Assembly (NCBI RefSeq): GCF_902833085.1
Contig: NZ_CADFEB010000009.1
Span: 124,001 to 188,000 of the forward strand
Length of the DNA stretch: 64,000 nt
DNA from: Burkholderia ubonensis
GTDB lineage: Bacteria > Pseudomonadota > Gammaproteobacteria > Burkholderiales > Burkholderiaceae
Direction of reading: 5' to 3'
The position numbers and the translations under genes were made by a program. Under the pieces are notes generated by a model. It saw only the letters and a program-made list of their open reading frames with translations. It was not told where the DNA came from and searched no databases. Shown here piece by piece: positions 36,221 through 45,253 of this stretch (position 1 is the first letter of the stretch; each line of letters starts with the position of its first letter).

Positions 36221-36643
36221 ATGTTCATTTCTGCACGCTTATTATTGATCTGGCTATTTTTGATTGCCGATGTTGGCGTCATGAACGCCATAACATGGTT
36301 TTCCTCGAAGGAGATTGGGTCGCCGTTGCTGCTGCAACTATCACTGATTTTCCTGGGTGCGGCAATCGGATTGATTACGGGCGAGCTATGTTGCATGCGG
36401 CAATGGCACGTTGCGAGGATGTTGCATTTTGAGGATGTCTTGGATGGGGTGTGTCCCGATCACGAATACACCATCAATGACGAAGCCATCTGGCGCTGGT
36501 ATGTGAAAAGTGGTTCGCCGTGGTGGCTGAACCCGCGTCGTAAGCGGCCCCGTGTTCGGTGGGCCGATACATGGCGGCGCTTTGAGGCGTATGACCGTGC
36601 GATGAAGCGCCGGTTACACGCAGTTAAAAATCATGGAAGGTAA
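36221..36643 (+). CDS. Two-helix membrane protein, candidate orphan immunity protein
   Basis: 140-residue protein with two N-terminal transmembrane helices ('LLLIWLFLIADVGVMN', 'LLLQLSLIFLGAAIGLITG') and a basic cytosolic C-terminal half ('WWLNPRRKRPRVRWADTWRR'). The ATG at 36221 has a GGGTGA site five bases upstream; a GTG at 36212 overlapping the preceding stop is the alternative. Position right after a probable effector remnant suggests an immunity protein kept after its effector was lost, but no family is recognised. Confidence 0.55.
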   Translation: MFISARLLLIWLFLIADVGVMNAITWFSSKEIGSPLLLQLSLIFLGAAIGLITGELCCMRQWHVARMLHFEDVLDGVCPDHEYTINDEAIWRWYVKSGSPWWLNPRRKRPRVRWADTWRRFEAYDRAMKRRLHAVKNHGR

Positions 36644-36783
36644 ATATTTACGTCGCCTGTTTTGCTCTGCATAAATTCGGATCTGTCTCATAGGCATATG
36701 CTGTCGTGGAGTGGCAACCTTCTGGCTCAATCGGATCGGATTTTCCTCGCAAATGCAACGTCTACTGAATATCTTGTTGCGGT

Positions 36784-37182
36784 ATGAATGAAAAATATAC
36801 GCTGGAGCAGATAAGGGAAGTATGGTTGAACGCCTATTTCAATGGGGAGACGGATTGGCTCGCGTATCTGGAGGCTCCCCTATTCTTTGTAAAGAGAAAT
36901 GGCGAGCTGATATCCAAATCAGAGCAGATAGAATTCATTGAGAGAAGTCGGGCAAAGTTTCCGAGCAAGAGGGCAAATGTTGTCGAGTTCGGGGAAACAG
37001 TCGCCGAGATGAAAAAACACGATCACTGGGTCACCGTATCAGGTTCGGCATGGATCAAGAGAAACGGAGAGATCGTCAGTCAATGTGATTTTTTTGAATT
37101 GTGGCTGATGGTCGAAAACCGATGGCAGATCGCGACGCTGTGCATCGAAGATATCGACCGCACCCAGGAGACGCAACGATGA
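36784..37182 (+). CDS. NTF2-like (DUF4440/SnoaL-type) protein
   Basis: 132-residue protein with the cone-shaped NTF2-like pattern ('IREVWLNAYFNGETDWLAYL', 'FFVKRNGELISKSEQIEFIE', 'VTVSGSAWIKRNGEIVSQCD' and 'FFELWLMVENRWQIATLCIE'). No signal peptide. Codon use is A+T-rich like the rest of the island. The role is unknown; small NTF2-like proteins in such islands may be immunity or accessory proteins. The 140 bases before it hold no gene. Confidence 0.6.
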   Translation: MNEKYTLEQIREVWLNAYFNGETDWLAYLEAPLFFVKRNGELISKSEQIEFIERSRAKFPSKRANVVEFGETVAEMKKHDHWVTVSGSAWIKRNGEIVSQCDFFELWLMVENRWQIATLCIEDIDRTQETQR

Positions 37183-37342
37183 CGCAAGATTCGCGTTTCC
37201 CCGCACGTATCTTCGGATCGTCAAAATCGGCCAACAGATTGGCGTCAGCAGTCTGGTGACATTGCCGACTAGCCAGAATCTGGGCAGGTCGCCGTGCAAT
37301 CAGAGCGATAGATGCTTCAGCTGCACGAGACTGGATCGAGAA

Positions 37343-37819
37343 TCACGCCTCCAGATCAACGGGCACCCCCAACCCCACCTTCACCCGCCCCATGCTCACC
37401 AGCGTCTTGAACCGCTTCACGTTGTTGTTCGAAAAGAACAGCTGCCGCGTGAGCGCGTTGTACTGATCCATATCCCGCACGGTGAGGATCAGCACGAAAT
37501 CCCACTCACCCGTCACGTAGTAGCACTGCTGCACCTGCGGACACCGCTCGAAAGTCCGCTTCATCGCATCGATCTGGTCGATCTGCTCGCTCTCCATCTC
37601 GACGTTGACGACGATCGTCAGCGCATATCCGACCTTCTCCGGCGCGACGACGGCCGTGTAGCGCTCGATCACGCCGTCTTCCGCGAGGCGGCGCAGCCGC
37701 CGGTTCACCGCGGCCGTCGACAGGTTCACGCGCGCGCCCAGTTCGTTCTGGGGCGTCTGCGCATCCCGCTGGACTTCCATCAGCAGCTTGCGATCGAACG
37801 CATCGAGAGAGGTGGTCAT
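37343..37819 (-). CDS. Lrp/AsnC-family regulator
   Basis: 158-residue Lrp/AsnC protein: N-terminal helix-turn-helix ('LDAFDRKLLMEVQRDAQTPQ', 'ARVNLSTAAVNRRLRRLAED') and C-terminal RAM ligand domain ('PQVQQCYYVTGEWDFVLILT'). It is divergent from the diaminopropionate ammonia-lyase gene and probably senses an amino acid for that cluster. Confidence 0.9.
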   Translation of the reverse strand: MTTSLDAFDRKLLMEVQRDAQTPQNELGARVNLSTAAVNRRLRRLAEDGVIERYTAVVAPEKVGYALTIVVNVEMESEQIDQIDAMKRTFERCPQVQQCYYVTGEWDFVLILTVRDMDQYNALTRQLFFSNNNVKRFKTLVSMGRVKVGLGVPVDLEA

Positions 37820-37854
37820 GATTTCGCGTGAAGCCTCGCCAAAGTGAGAAATTG

Positions 37855-37915
37855 TTGCGCAAAGCTGGCTCAGTTGGGGATTTTATTAACCAGCCTGCGC
37901 AATATTATTTTGCTC
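37855..37915. promoter_or_regulatory. Probable Lrp binding region between lrp and dpaL
   Basis: The 182-base divergent region contains TTGCGCAA (37855-37862) and, 41 bases on, TGCGCAATATTATTTTGC (37896-37913), two similar half-palindromes in an A+T-rich stretch. Lrp-type proteins bind such repeated sites, so the adjacent Lrp gene is the likely owner. Confidence 0.4.
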
Positions 37916-38001
37916 ATCGAGGGCAGGCGCAACCGGCGCTTTCCCGCTGCGACTCAACCGACGGACCTCTGCCGAGGCCGCCACTCCGGAGCAAGCCTGC
38001 C

Positions 38002-39243
38002 ATGCTGATCGCCAATCCCCGGTCGTCACGCGCCCCTTATCCCGACGCGCTGCGGCGCGTGCTGAACATTGCGACCGCCGACGAAAGCGGCGCGTGGCTG
38101 TCGAACTGGCCGCTCCTCGGCGCCACGCCGACGCCGTTGTGGGACCTGCCCGACGCCGCCGCGCAACTCGGCGTCGCGCGGCTCGCGGTCAAGGACGAGT
38201 CGTTCCGCTCGCCGCTCGGCAGCTTCAAGGCGCTGGGCGCGCCGGTCGCGCTGCTGCGTCTGGTAAAGCGCCTGTGGCGCACGCACGACCTCGACCCGAA
38301 GGACCTGATCGCAGGCCGCCACGCGTCGCTGCTCGCCGGCCTGACCGTGATCAGCGCGACGGACGGCAATCACGGCAACGCGCTGGCCGCGGCGGCGCGC
38401 TCGATCGGCTGCCGCTGCGTGATCGTCCTGCATGCGAAGGTCGGCGTCGAACGCGAGCGCGCGATCGCCGCGCACGGCGCGGAGATCGTGCGGATCGACG
38501 GCAACTACGACGAATCGGTCGTGCGCGCCGCGCAGCTCGCGCATGCAAACGGCTGGCATGTGGTGTCGGATACGTCATACGATGGTTACGAGGCGATTCC
38601 GCGCGACGTGATGCAGGGCTACGGCGTGATCGCGGCCGAACTCGTCGGCCAGGCGGCGGACACGCCCGGCGCGCCCGCGTTCACGCACGTGTTCCTGCAA
38701 GGCGGCGTGGGCGGACTGGCCGCCGGGGTCGCAAGCTATCTGTGGGAGCGTCACGGCGCGCGGCGGCCGCACTTCATCGTCGTCGAACCGCGGCAGGCCG
38801 ATTGCCTGTACCAAAGCGCGCTCGCGGGCCGCGCGACGAAGGCGACCGGCGCCGTCGATTCGGTGATGGCCGGCCTTGCGTGCGGCGAAGCGTCGCCGCT
38901 CGCGTGGGATTTCCTCGAGCCGTGCATCGATCACTTCCTGCTGATCGACGACGACGATGCGGTGCGCACGATGCGCCGCTTCGCGACGGGCACCGGCCGC
39001 GACGCGCCGCTCGTGATCGGCGAATCGGGCGCGGCCGGTCTCGCGGGGCTCGCCGCGCTGATGCGCGACCGCGAACATGCGCGCGCGGCGGGGCTCGACG
39101 ACACGTCGCGCGTGCTCGCGATCAGTACCGAAGGGGCGACGGCGCCGTCGGTCTACCGGCAATGCGTCGGCGAATCGGCCGAAGCCGTGCTGGCGCGCCA
39201 GCGCGACTGGCTGGATCGCACGGCAGCCGCCGTCGCCGTGTAA
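38002..39243 (+). CDS. dpaL: Diaminopropionate ammonia-lyase
   Basis: 413-residue fold-type II PLP enzyme of the DpaL/YgeX family, splitting 2,3-diaminopropionate into pyruvate and ammonia. PLP Lys76 ('SPLGSFKALGAP'), the phosphate-binding glycine loop 'FLQGGVGGLAAGVASYLWE' and 'TDGNHGNALAAAAR' are clear. The ATG at 38002 gives the family's normal start; the upstream open frame overlaps the Lrp promoter. In E. coli ygeX is next to an M20 peptidase gene (ygeY), as here. Confidence 0.9.
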   Translation: MLIANPRSSRAPYPDALRRVLNIATADESGAWLSNWPLLGATPTPLWDLPDAAAQLGVARLAVKDESFRSPLGSFKALGAPVALLRLVKRLWRTHDLDPKDLIAGRHASLLAGLTVISATDGNHGNALAAAARSIGCRCVIVLHAKVGVERERAIAAHGAEIVRIDGNYDESVVRAAQLAHANGWHVVSDTSYDGYEAIPRDVMQGYGVIAAELVGQAADTPGAPAFTHVFLQGGVGGLAAGVASYLWERHGARRPHFIVVEPRQADCLYQSALAGRATKATGAVDSVMAGLACGEASPLAWDFLEPCIDHFLLIDDDDAVRTMRRFATGTGRDAPLVIGESGAAGLAGLAALMRDREHARAAGLDDTSRVLAISTEGATAPSVYRQCVGESAEAVLARQRDWLDRTAAAVAV

Positions 39244-39284
39244 CGGGCATCGGCATGGGCATCGACATCGACGAGGAGTTCGGC

Positions 39285-40448
39285 ATGGAAAGCACGCTGC
39301 AAGGACAACTGAAGGCCTGGCGACAGCACCTGCATCGCTATCCGGAGACCGGTTTCGATGAAGTGAAGACGTCCGACTTCGTCGCGACGATCCTGACGAC
39401 GCTCGGGCTCGACGTGCATCGCGGGATCGGCGGGACGGGGCTCGTCGCGAGCCTGACGGCGGGAAACGGCAAGCGCGCGATCGGCCTGCGCGCCGACATG
39501 GATGCGCTGAACATCGCGGAAAGTGCGCCCGGCCGCGCGCACGCGTCGCTGACGCCCGGCAAGATGCACGCGTGCGGTCACGACGGACACATGTCGATGA
39601 TCCTCGGCGCGGCGCGGCTGCTCGCCGAGCGCAAGGACTTCGACGGCACCGTGCGCTTCATCTTCCAGCCGGCCGAGGAGCACGGCCGGGGCGCGAAGGC
39701 GATGATGGCCGACGGGCTGTTCGAGCGCTTTCCGGTCGACGCGATCTTCGGCGCGCACAACATGCCGGGCATGCGCGCCGGCACGTTCGCGACGCGCGCG
39801 GGCGGCATCATGGCGAGCGAGGACAATTTCGTCATCCGTATCAATGGACGCGGCACGCATGCGGCGCGGCCGCATATGGGCGTCGATCCGATCGTCATCG
39901 CGTCGCAGGTCGTGCTCGCGCTGCAGACGATCGTGTCGCGCAATCTCGACCCGGGCCGGCAGGCGGTGATCTCGTGCACCGAATTCATCACCGACGGATT
40001 GCGGAACGTGATCCCGTCGACCGTCACGATCAAGGGCGACACGCGCAGCTATTCGCGCGACGTGCAGGCGCTGCTTGAAACGCGGATGCGGGAGATCTGC
40101 GAAGGCATTTGCCGCACGCATGGCGCGGACTGCGCGTTCGAATACACGCACGAGTTCGCGCCGACGGTGAATTCGCCGGAATACGTCGACGTCGCGGTGC
40201 GGGCCGCCACGAACGTCGCCGGGGCGGAGGGCGTGGACGCGAACGTCCAGCCGATGATGATCTCGGAAGACTTCGGCGCGTTTCTTCATGCGGTGCCCGG
40301 CAACTTCATCTTCATCGGCAACGGGGACGCGCCGGGCAACGGCGGCGTGCCGCTGCACAACGCGAGCTACGACTTCAACGACGAGATCCTGTCGATCGGC
40401 GCGCGATATTTCGCGGAGCTTGCGCGGCTTGCGTTGCCGGTCGTGTGA
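39285..40448 (+). CDS. M20-family amidohydrolase (aminoacylase type)
   Basis: 387-residue M20 metallo-hydrolase removing an acyl or similar group from an amino acid. Metal-site segments 'MHACGHDGHMSM' (Cys97, His99), 'FQPAEEHGRGA' (Glu131/132) and 'GAHNMPGM' are present, plus the dimerisation domain 'RGTHAARPHMGVDP'. The start at 39285 has GAGGAG at the right distance; the ATG at 39255 has none. It is 41 bases after dpaL, so it may supply that enzyme's substrate. Substrate unknown. Confidence 0.88.
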   Translation: MESTLQGQLKAWRQHLHRYPETGFDEVKTSDFVATILTTLGLDVHRGIGGTGLVASLTAGNGKRAIGLRADMDALNIAESAPGRAHASLTPGKMHACGHDGHMSMILGAARLLAERKDFDGTVRFIFQPAEEHGRGAKAMMADGLFERFPVDAIFGAHNMPGMRAGTFATRAGGIMASEDNFVIRINGRGTHAARPHMGVDPIVIASQVVLALQTIVSRNLDPGRQAVISCTEFITDGLRNVIPSTVTIKGDTRSYSRDVQALLETRMREICEGICRTHGADCAFEYTHEFAPTVNSPEYVDVAVRAATNVAGAEGVDANVQPMMISEDFGAFLHAVPGNFIFIGNGDAPGNGGVPLHNASYDFNDEILSIGARYFAELARLALPVV

Positions 40449-40509
40449 GAGCCGGCCGCCGCGTCCGGGCCGACGCGTGCGTTCGCCGCCGGCCTCCCGC
40501 ATCACACCA

Positions 40510-41868
40510 TCAAACCAGCTCGCCGAGACAAGCGTCGAACTGCGCGACCAGCAGGTCGACATCCTGCGCGGTCGTCTCGGGGCACACGAGCATCATGTTG
40601 TGGAACGGCGTGATCAGCACGCCACGGTTCAGCAGGTACAGGTGCACGATGTGCTCGAGCTCGCTGTCGAGCTGCCGGCCGGCGATCGTGCCGTTGCGCG
40701 GCGGCGTCGGTGCGAACTGGAACTCGGTGCGCGCGCCGATGCGCGTCACGCACCACGGCATCCCGTGTTTCGCGATCGCCTGTTCGAGCCCTGACGCGAG
40801 CCGCGCGGCCAGGTCGAACATGTGTGCGTAGGCCGCGTCCGTCGCCACTTCGCTCAGCGTCGCGCGCATCGCATGCATCGCGAGCATGTTCGCGGTGAGC
40901 GTCGTGCCGATGCCCGAATGCCCGGGCGGCGCGCTCAGCTTCGCCTGTTTCGCGCGCTCCGCGAACGCCGCACTGAACCCGTAGACCGCGCACGGCACGC
41001 CGCCGGCGATCGGCTTGCCGACCACCAGCACGTCGGGATCGAGCCCGTGCGCCACTGCATAGCCGCCGGGCCCGCTGCTGATCGTGTGCGTCTCGTCGAT
41101 CACGAGCAGCGTGCCGTAGCGGCGCGTCAGCGCGCGGGCTTCATCCCAGAAGCCGGGGTCGGGCAGCACCATCCCGATGTTCGTCATCGCGGGCTCGGCG
41201 AGCACGCACGCGACGTCGCCGTCCTTCAGCGCCGCTTCGAGCGCCTCCGGATCGTTGAATTCGACGACGCGCGTGTTCGCGAGCAGGTCGTACGCCTGCC
41301 CGAGCAGGCTGTCGCGCTGCACGGGGCGGCCATCGACGAGATCGACGAACACGTCGTCGACCGTGCCGTGGTAGCAGCCGTTGAACACGACGATCGTGCT
41401 GCGGCCGGTGGCCGCGCGCGCCCAGCGCAGCACGAAACGGTTTGCATCGCTCGCGCTCAGCGCGAACTGCCAGACCGGCAGCCCGAAGCGGCGCGCAAGT
41501 TCGCGCGACACCCATGCGGCGTCCTCGCTCGGCAGCATCGTCGTGTAGCCGCGCGTCGCCTGCTCGGCGAGCGCACGGGCGACGGCTTCCGGCGCATGGC
41601 CGAACATCGCGCCCGTGTCGCCGAGACAGAAATCGGCATAGCGATGGCCGTCGACGTCGGTGAACGTCGCGCCGCGCGCTTCCTTCACGTACAGCGAGAA
41701 CGGGGTCGACCAATCCTGCATCCAGTGCAGCGGGACGCCGAACAGCAGGTGCTCGGCGGCTTCCGCGGACAGTGCGCGGGATCTCGGCATCGCTTCGGCG
41801 AACGCGCGGCGCTCGCGGTCGAACAGCGCGCGGGCGCGGGTGAGGTCGACTCCGTGGCGGGAACGCAA
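40510..41868 (-). CDS. Class III PLP aminotransferase
   Basis: 452-residue class III aminotransferase near glutamate-1-semialdehyde mutase in sequence ('GHRYADFCLGDTGAMFGHAP', 'FNGCYHGTVDDVFVD', 'LLVIDETHTISSGPGG', with PLP Lys in 'VLVVGKPIAGGVP'). The TTG at 41868 is preferred because GAGGAG lies six bases upstream; an earlier TTG at 41886 would place that sequence inside the gene. It converges with the M20 gene (61-base gap). It probably transfers the amino group of a short amino acid linked to the diaminopropionate module. Confidence 0.85.
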   Translation of the reverse strand: MRSRHGVDLTRARALFDRERRAFAEAMPRSRALSAEAAEHLLFGVPLHWMQDWSTPFSLYVKEARGATFTDVDGHRYADFCLGDTGAMFGHAPEAVARALAEQATRGYTTMLPSEDAAWVSRELARRFGLPVWQFALSASDANRFVLRWARAATGRSTIVVFNGCYHGTVDDVFVDLVDGRPVQRDSLLGQAYDLLANTRVVEFNDPEALEAALKDGDVACVLAEPAMTNIGMVLPDPGFWDEARALTRRYGTLLVIDETHTISSGPGGYAVAHGLDPDVLVVGKPIAGGVPCAVYGFSAAFAERAKQAKLSAPPGHSGIGTTLTANMLAMHAMRATLSEVATDAAYAHMFDLAARLASGLEQAIAKHGMPWCVTRIGARTEFQFAPTPPRNGTIAGRQLDSELEHIVHLYLLNRGVLITPFHNMMLVCPETTAQDVDLLVAQFDACLGELV

Positions 41869-42150
41869 GTTGGGCTCCTCTGGCAAGGTTGAGCGGGTGA
41901 TGCCTGAGCGAGCTTGTCATATTCCGCGCGCGGGGTCGATCAGGGCTCGACCGCGTATCTGTCTGATCTGAAGTTTTTGCGCATAAACGTACGACAACAG
42001 ATGTTCTTGAGGTGCGTTCCTGAAGTGAGTGTGCGCTCACATATTTGCAGGCGCGCGGCGTTCAACCGCCCGGACGGTTTCGCAAGTGTCGCCCGGGGCC
42101 GATGCAGGCGGCACCGCAATCGCGCGGCGTTTGCCGGCCGCTTCGCTGCG

Positions 42151-42657
42151 TCATGCCAGCGCCTTGACCATGTGGTGTTCGTCGTAGAAGCGGCCGTCCA
42201 CGAACAGCGACCGGGGCTCCGTTCCGAATCGGACGAACCCTTGCGATGCATACAGCCGTTCCGCGGCGCCGTTGATCTCGTTCACGCACAGCAGCAGTTG
42301 GCGGCATTGCCATGCCTGTGCCGCATGCGCGGTCGCACCTTCGAGCAACGATTGTGCGATCCCGCGCCCGCGATACGCGGGATCGACGAACACGCCCCAG
42401 ATCGTCGCCTTGTGCGCGACCTTCGCCCGCGCATCGCGGCGCACGCCGGTGATGCCGACGAGCGTGTCGCCTTCGAATGCGCCGAACACGGCCCGCGCGG
42501 GCGTCGGCGTGATGCGCGTCGCGAATTCGGCAACCGACACGCCGGCTTCTTCATCGCGGGTCGGCAGGAACGAGGTCGGTGAAGTCTCGACCGCCCGGAG
42601 GCGCAGGGACTGGAACAGCGCCGCGTCGGCGGCGTCGAGCAGGCGAATCGTGATCAT
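42151..42657 (-). CDS. GNAT-family N-acetyltransferase
   Basis: 168-residue GNAT protein with the acetyl-CoA binding motif 'WGVFVDPAYRGRGIAQSLLE' and the late 'CVNEINGAAERLYASQGFVR' helix. The acceptor is unknown. It stands alone on the minus strand; the 280 bases between it and the aminotransferase start hold no gene. Confidence 0.85.
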   Translation of the reverse strand: MITIRLLDAADAALFQSLRLRAVETSPTSFLPTRDEEAGVSVAEFATRITPTPARAVFGAFEGDTLVGITGVRRDARAKVAHKATIWGVFVDPAYRGRGIAQSLLEGATAHAAQAWQCRQLLLCVNEINGAAERLYASQGFVRFGTEPRSLFVDGRFYDEHHMVKALA

Positions 42658-43072
42658 GTGTCGTTGGTCTGGTCGATCGTCGGAATCCGCGGCGCGTCAC
42701 GCCGCGGGGCGCGTCCATGCTAATCGGATTCGGCAATGCCTGTCTTGCTGATTGAAGCCGTCGCGATGAGGTGCGGATGAGCGCAACCGTGTCGTGCTTG
42801 TCGGCTGGCGTGCGCCTGAACGACATGATCCACGCCGCGGGTTCGGCTGGCCGATCTCGCGGCGGTCATTCGCTGGGGCCGTGCGGCAAGGCGGGAAAGC
42901 GGGCTGCCCGGAATCGCGTGTCGCGTGCTTCCGGAGCGTGAGCTTGAGGATGGGGGAGGAGCGTTGCGCCGCGCCGTATTGGCGGCGCGTACGAAGCAAA
43001 GCGGGCGGCGCGGCGAGCGACGTCGCGCCGGTCAAGGGCACGACGTCGACCGACGACGTCGTGTCGCCGAAA
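42658..43072. other. 415-base intergenic region with a hairpin
   Basis: No gene is supported. Near the right end is an inverted repeat CACGACGTCG (43039-43048) with CGACGTCGTG (43054-43063), 10 bases after the stop of the leftward lipoprotein gene on its strand. It could end that transcript but has no T run. Confidence 0.4.
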
Positions 43073-43690
43073 TCAGTACCGCGACAGCTGGCTGCCGTCG
43101 ATCCGCACGCGGTCGCCCGGGCGCAGGTCGCCCGGCGTCGGTACGTCGAACGCGCGCGTCGAGCCGTCGCTGACCTGCACGTCGACCCGGTAGCTGCTCG
43201 GCGCCTGCTGCGCGCCCATCTGCTGGCCGATCTGGTTGCCGGCCACCGCGCCGCCGAGCGCGCCGATCACGGTCGCCGCATCGCGGCCGTGGCCGCGGCC
43301 GAACTGGTTGCCGATCACGCCGCCGAGCAGCGCGCCGACCACGGTGCCGGCGACACCCGCCGGCGCCACGGCGCTGCTGACCGGGCGGATGTTCGTGATC
43401 GTGCCGTACTGCGTGCCGTATTGGTTGCCATACTGGTTTCCATACTGCTGGTTGCCGTATTGCGAATCGTACGGAGACGGCGCCTGGTTCGGATAGGCGG
43501 GCTGTTGCTGCACGTAGCCGGGCTGCGAGTACGCGGGTTGCGCATAGCCGGGCGTCGCGTATTGCTGCTGCGGATAGCCCTGCGCGCCGTACGGGCCATA
43601 GCCCGGCGCGACGCAGGCAGTCAGCGGGAGCGCCGCCACGGCGACGAGCGAGGCGAACAGAACGGTCTTCGTGGAGGGCATGCGCTTCAT
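43073..43690 (-). CDS. Glycine-zipper outer-membrane lipoprotein
   Basis: 205-residue lipoprotein (lipobox LTAC). A Tyr/Gln/Gly/Pro-rich low-complexity stretch (about residues 28-95, with YGNQ repeats at its end) leads to a two-helix glycine-zipper domain ('GTVVGALLGGVIGNQFGRG' and 'VIGALGGAVAGNQIG') as in the SlyB/Rick_17kDa group. A small C-terminal beta domain follows ('DVQVSDGSTRAFDVPTPGDL'). The ATG at 43690 has AGGAAA upstream. Such proteins guard envelope integrity under stress; the role here is inferred. Confidence 0.85.
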   Translation of the reverse strand: MKRMPSTKTVLFASLVAVAALPLTACVAPGYGPYGAQGYPQQQYATPGYAQPAYSQPGYVQQQPAYPNQAPSPYDSQYGNQQYGNQYGNQYGTQYGTITNIRPVSSAVAPAGVAGTVVGALLGGVIGNQFGRGHGRDAATVIGALGGAVAGNQIGQQMGAQQAPSSYRVDVQVSDGSTRAFDVPTPGDLRPGDRVRIDGSQLSRY

Positions 43691-44019
43691 GATGTTTCCT
43701 GCATCGGCAACGTGTTCGCCGAGGGGATCGAGGGACGGGTGGCGAACTCGGCGTGAGTATAAGGAATGGCCGCAGGCGCGTCCGGAGCGGCCGGGTAACA
43801 ACGTGTAAAGTCTGTTGCCGCGTAAATCCCGCGGTCTGTATGGCCGGCCCGCCTGAGCGCCGCGCATCGCGAAATCAAATGCGCGGCATCGCGACATTTA
43901 ATTGGCGCTGCGTACGGGCGTCCGATATGGTGACCGCATTCCCTACTCACGGTCGCGCGGCGCCGGCTGCAATTCCTCCCCTGTCCGCTGCGGCGCGATC
44001 GCCTCATCGCCACCGTGTC
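43691..44019. other. 329-base divergent promoter region
   Basis: Lies between the leftward lipoprotein and the rightward amidohydrolase operon. An open frame that runs through from 43753 in the amidohydrolase frame shows no family similarity, so it is read as promoter and leader. No clear operator was seen. Confidence 0.4.
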
Positions 44020-45219
44020 ATGACTGACCGCATCTTCATCAACGCCGTCGCTCCGGACGGCCAGCCCGTGAACCTCGTCGTCCGCGACGGCCGTTTCGTC
44101 GCGATCGGCCCCGATTGCGCGCCGCCGCCCGGCGCGGACATCGTCGATCTCGACGGACGGCTCGTGCTGCCCGGTTTCGTCGACGGCCACATCCATCTCG
44201 ACAAGAGCTTCGTCGGCGATCGCTGGGTGCCGCACGAACCCGCTGCGACGCTGCGCGAGCGCCTCACCGTGGAGAAGCGGCTGCTCGCGGCCGCGCCGCC
44301 GATCATCGAGCGCGCGAATGCGCTGATCGCGCAGGCGGCGGCGTTCGGCACCGTCGCGATGCGCAGCCACGTCGACGTCGATGCAACCACCGGCCTTGCG
44401 AACCTGCATGCGGTGATGGCCGCGCGCGAGCAATGGCGCGGCATCGTCGACATCGAGCTGGTCGCGTTCCCGCAGGCGGGCGTCGTGTCGTGCCCCGGCA
44501 CCGCCGACCTCCTCGACGCGGCCGTGCGCGAAGGCGCGGACGTGGTCGGCGGCATCGACCCGACGACGCTCGACGGCGACGCGGACGGGCAGCTCGACAT
44601 CCTGTTCGGGATTGCGGAGAAGCGCGGCGCAAAGCTCGACATCCACCTGCACGAGCCGGTGCAGACCGGCATCGCGCAACTGCTGCGGATCGCGGCCCGC
44701 ACGCGCGCGGCGGGGCTCGGCGGGCGCGTTGCGGTGAGCCACGCGTATGCGCTCGGCCAGGTGCCGGCCGACGACGTCGCGCGCACGGCCGCGGCGCTGG
44801 CCGACGCGGGCGTCGCGATCCTGACGAATGCGCCGGGCGACTGCGCGTTTCCGCCGGTGCGGCAACTGCGCGCGGCGGGCGTGAACGTGTTCGCGGGCAA
44901 CGACAACATCCGCGACGCCTGGTGGCCGTACGGCAACGGCGACATGCTGCAGCGCGCGATGCTGGTCGGCTATCGCTCGGGCTTCTACGCCGACGACGAG
45001 CTCGGCATCGCGCTCGACATGGCGACGCGTGCGGGTGCGCGCGTGATCGGCCTGCCGGACTACGGGCTCGCGGCCGGCTGCGACGCGACCTTCGTCGCGG
45101 TCCGTGCGCCGAATGCGGCGGCGGCCGTCGCGGGCGTGCCGGCGGAGCGCTGGGTCGTGCGGCGCGGCGAAAGCGACGCGGGCGCGCCGCTCACGCCGGC
45201 GCTGCGGTTTGCGCGATGA
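44020..45219 (+). CDS. Amidohydrolase, cytosine-deaminase-like (first of a tandem pair)
   Basis: 399-residue amidohydrolase-superfamily enzyme. The metal ligands 'GFVDGHIHLDKSF', 'MRSHVDVDATTGL', 'LDIHLHEP', 'VAVSHAYAL' and 'FAGNDNIRDAWWPYGNGD' are all present. The HIHLDK opening and the last motif place it with cytosine or isoguanine deaminase and related ring hydrolases. The substrate is unknown. It is 34 bases ahead of a paralogue, so the two probably act in one pathway on a heterocycle or hydantoin-like compound. Confidence 0.85.
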   Translation: MTDRIFINAVAPDGQPVNLVVRDGRFVAIGPDCAPPPGADIVDLDGRLVLPGFVDGHIHLDKSFVGDRWVPHEPAATLRERLTVEKRLLAAAPPIIERANALIAQAAAFGTVAMRSHVDVDATTGLANLHAVMAAREQWRGIVDIELVAFPQAGVVSCPGTADLLDAAVREGADVVGGIDPTTLDGDADGQLDILFGIAEKRGAKLDIHLHEPVQTGIAQLLRIAARTRAAGLGGRVAVSHAYALGQVPADDVARTAAALADAGVAILTNAPGDCAFPPVRQLRAAGVNVFAGNDNIRDAWWPYGNGDMLQRAMLVGYRSGFYADDELGIALDMATRAGARVIGLPDYGLAAGCDATFVAVRAPNAAAAVAGVPAERWVVRRGESDAGAPLTPALRFAR

Positions 45220-45253
45220 GACGGTCGCGCATCGCTTCGAATCGTTCAGACGA

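Noticed and set aside
42697-43041. 114-codon minus-strand frame in the gap before the GNAT gene
   Set aside because: Arg/Pro/Thr-rich, no ribosome-binding site and no domain.
43390-43460. Short tandem repeats resembling a CRISPR-like or satellite array
   Set aside because: They are the YGNQ-coding repeats inside the glycine-zipper lipoprotein gene; no spacers or cas genes.
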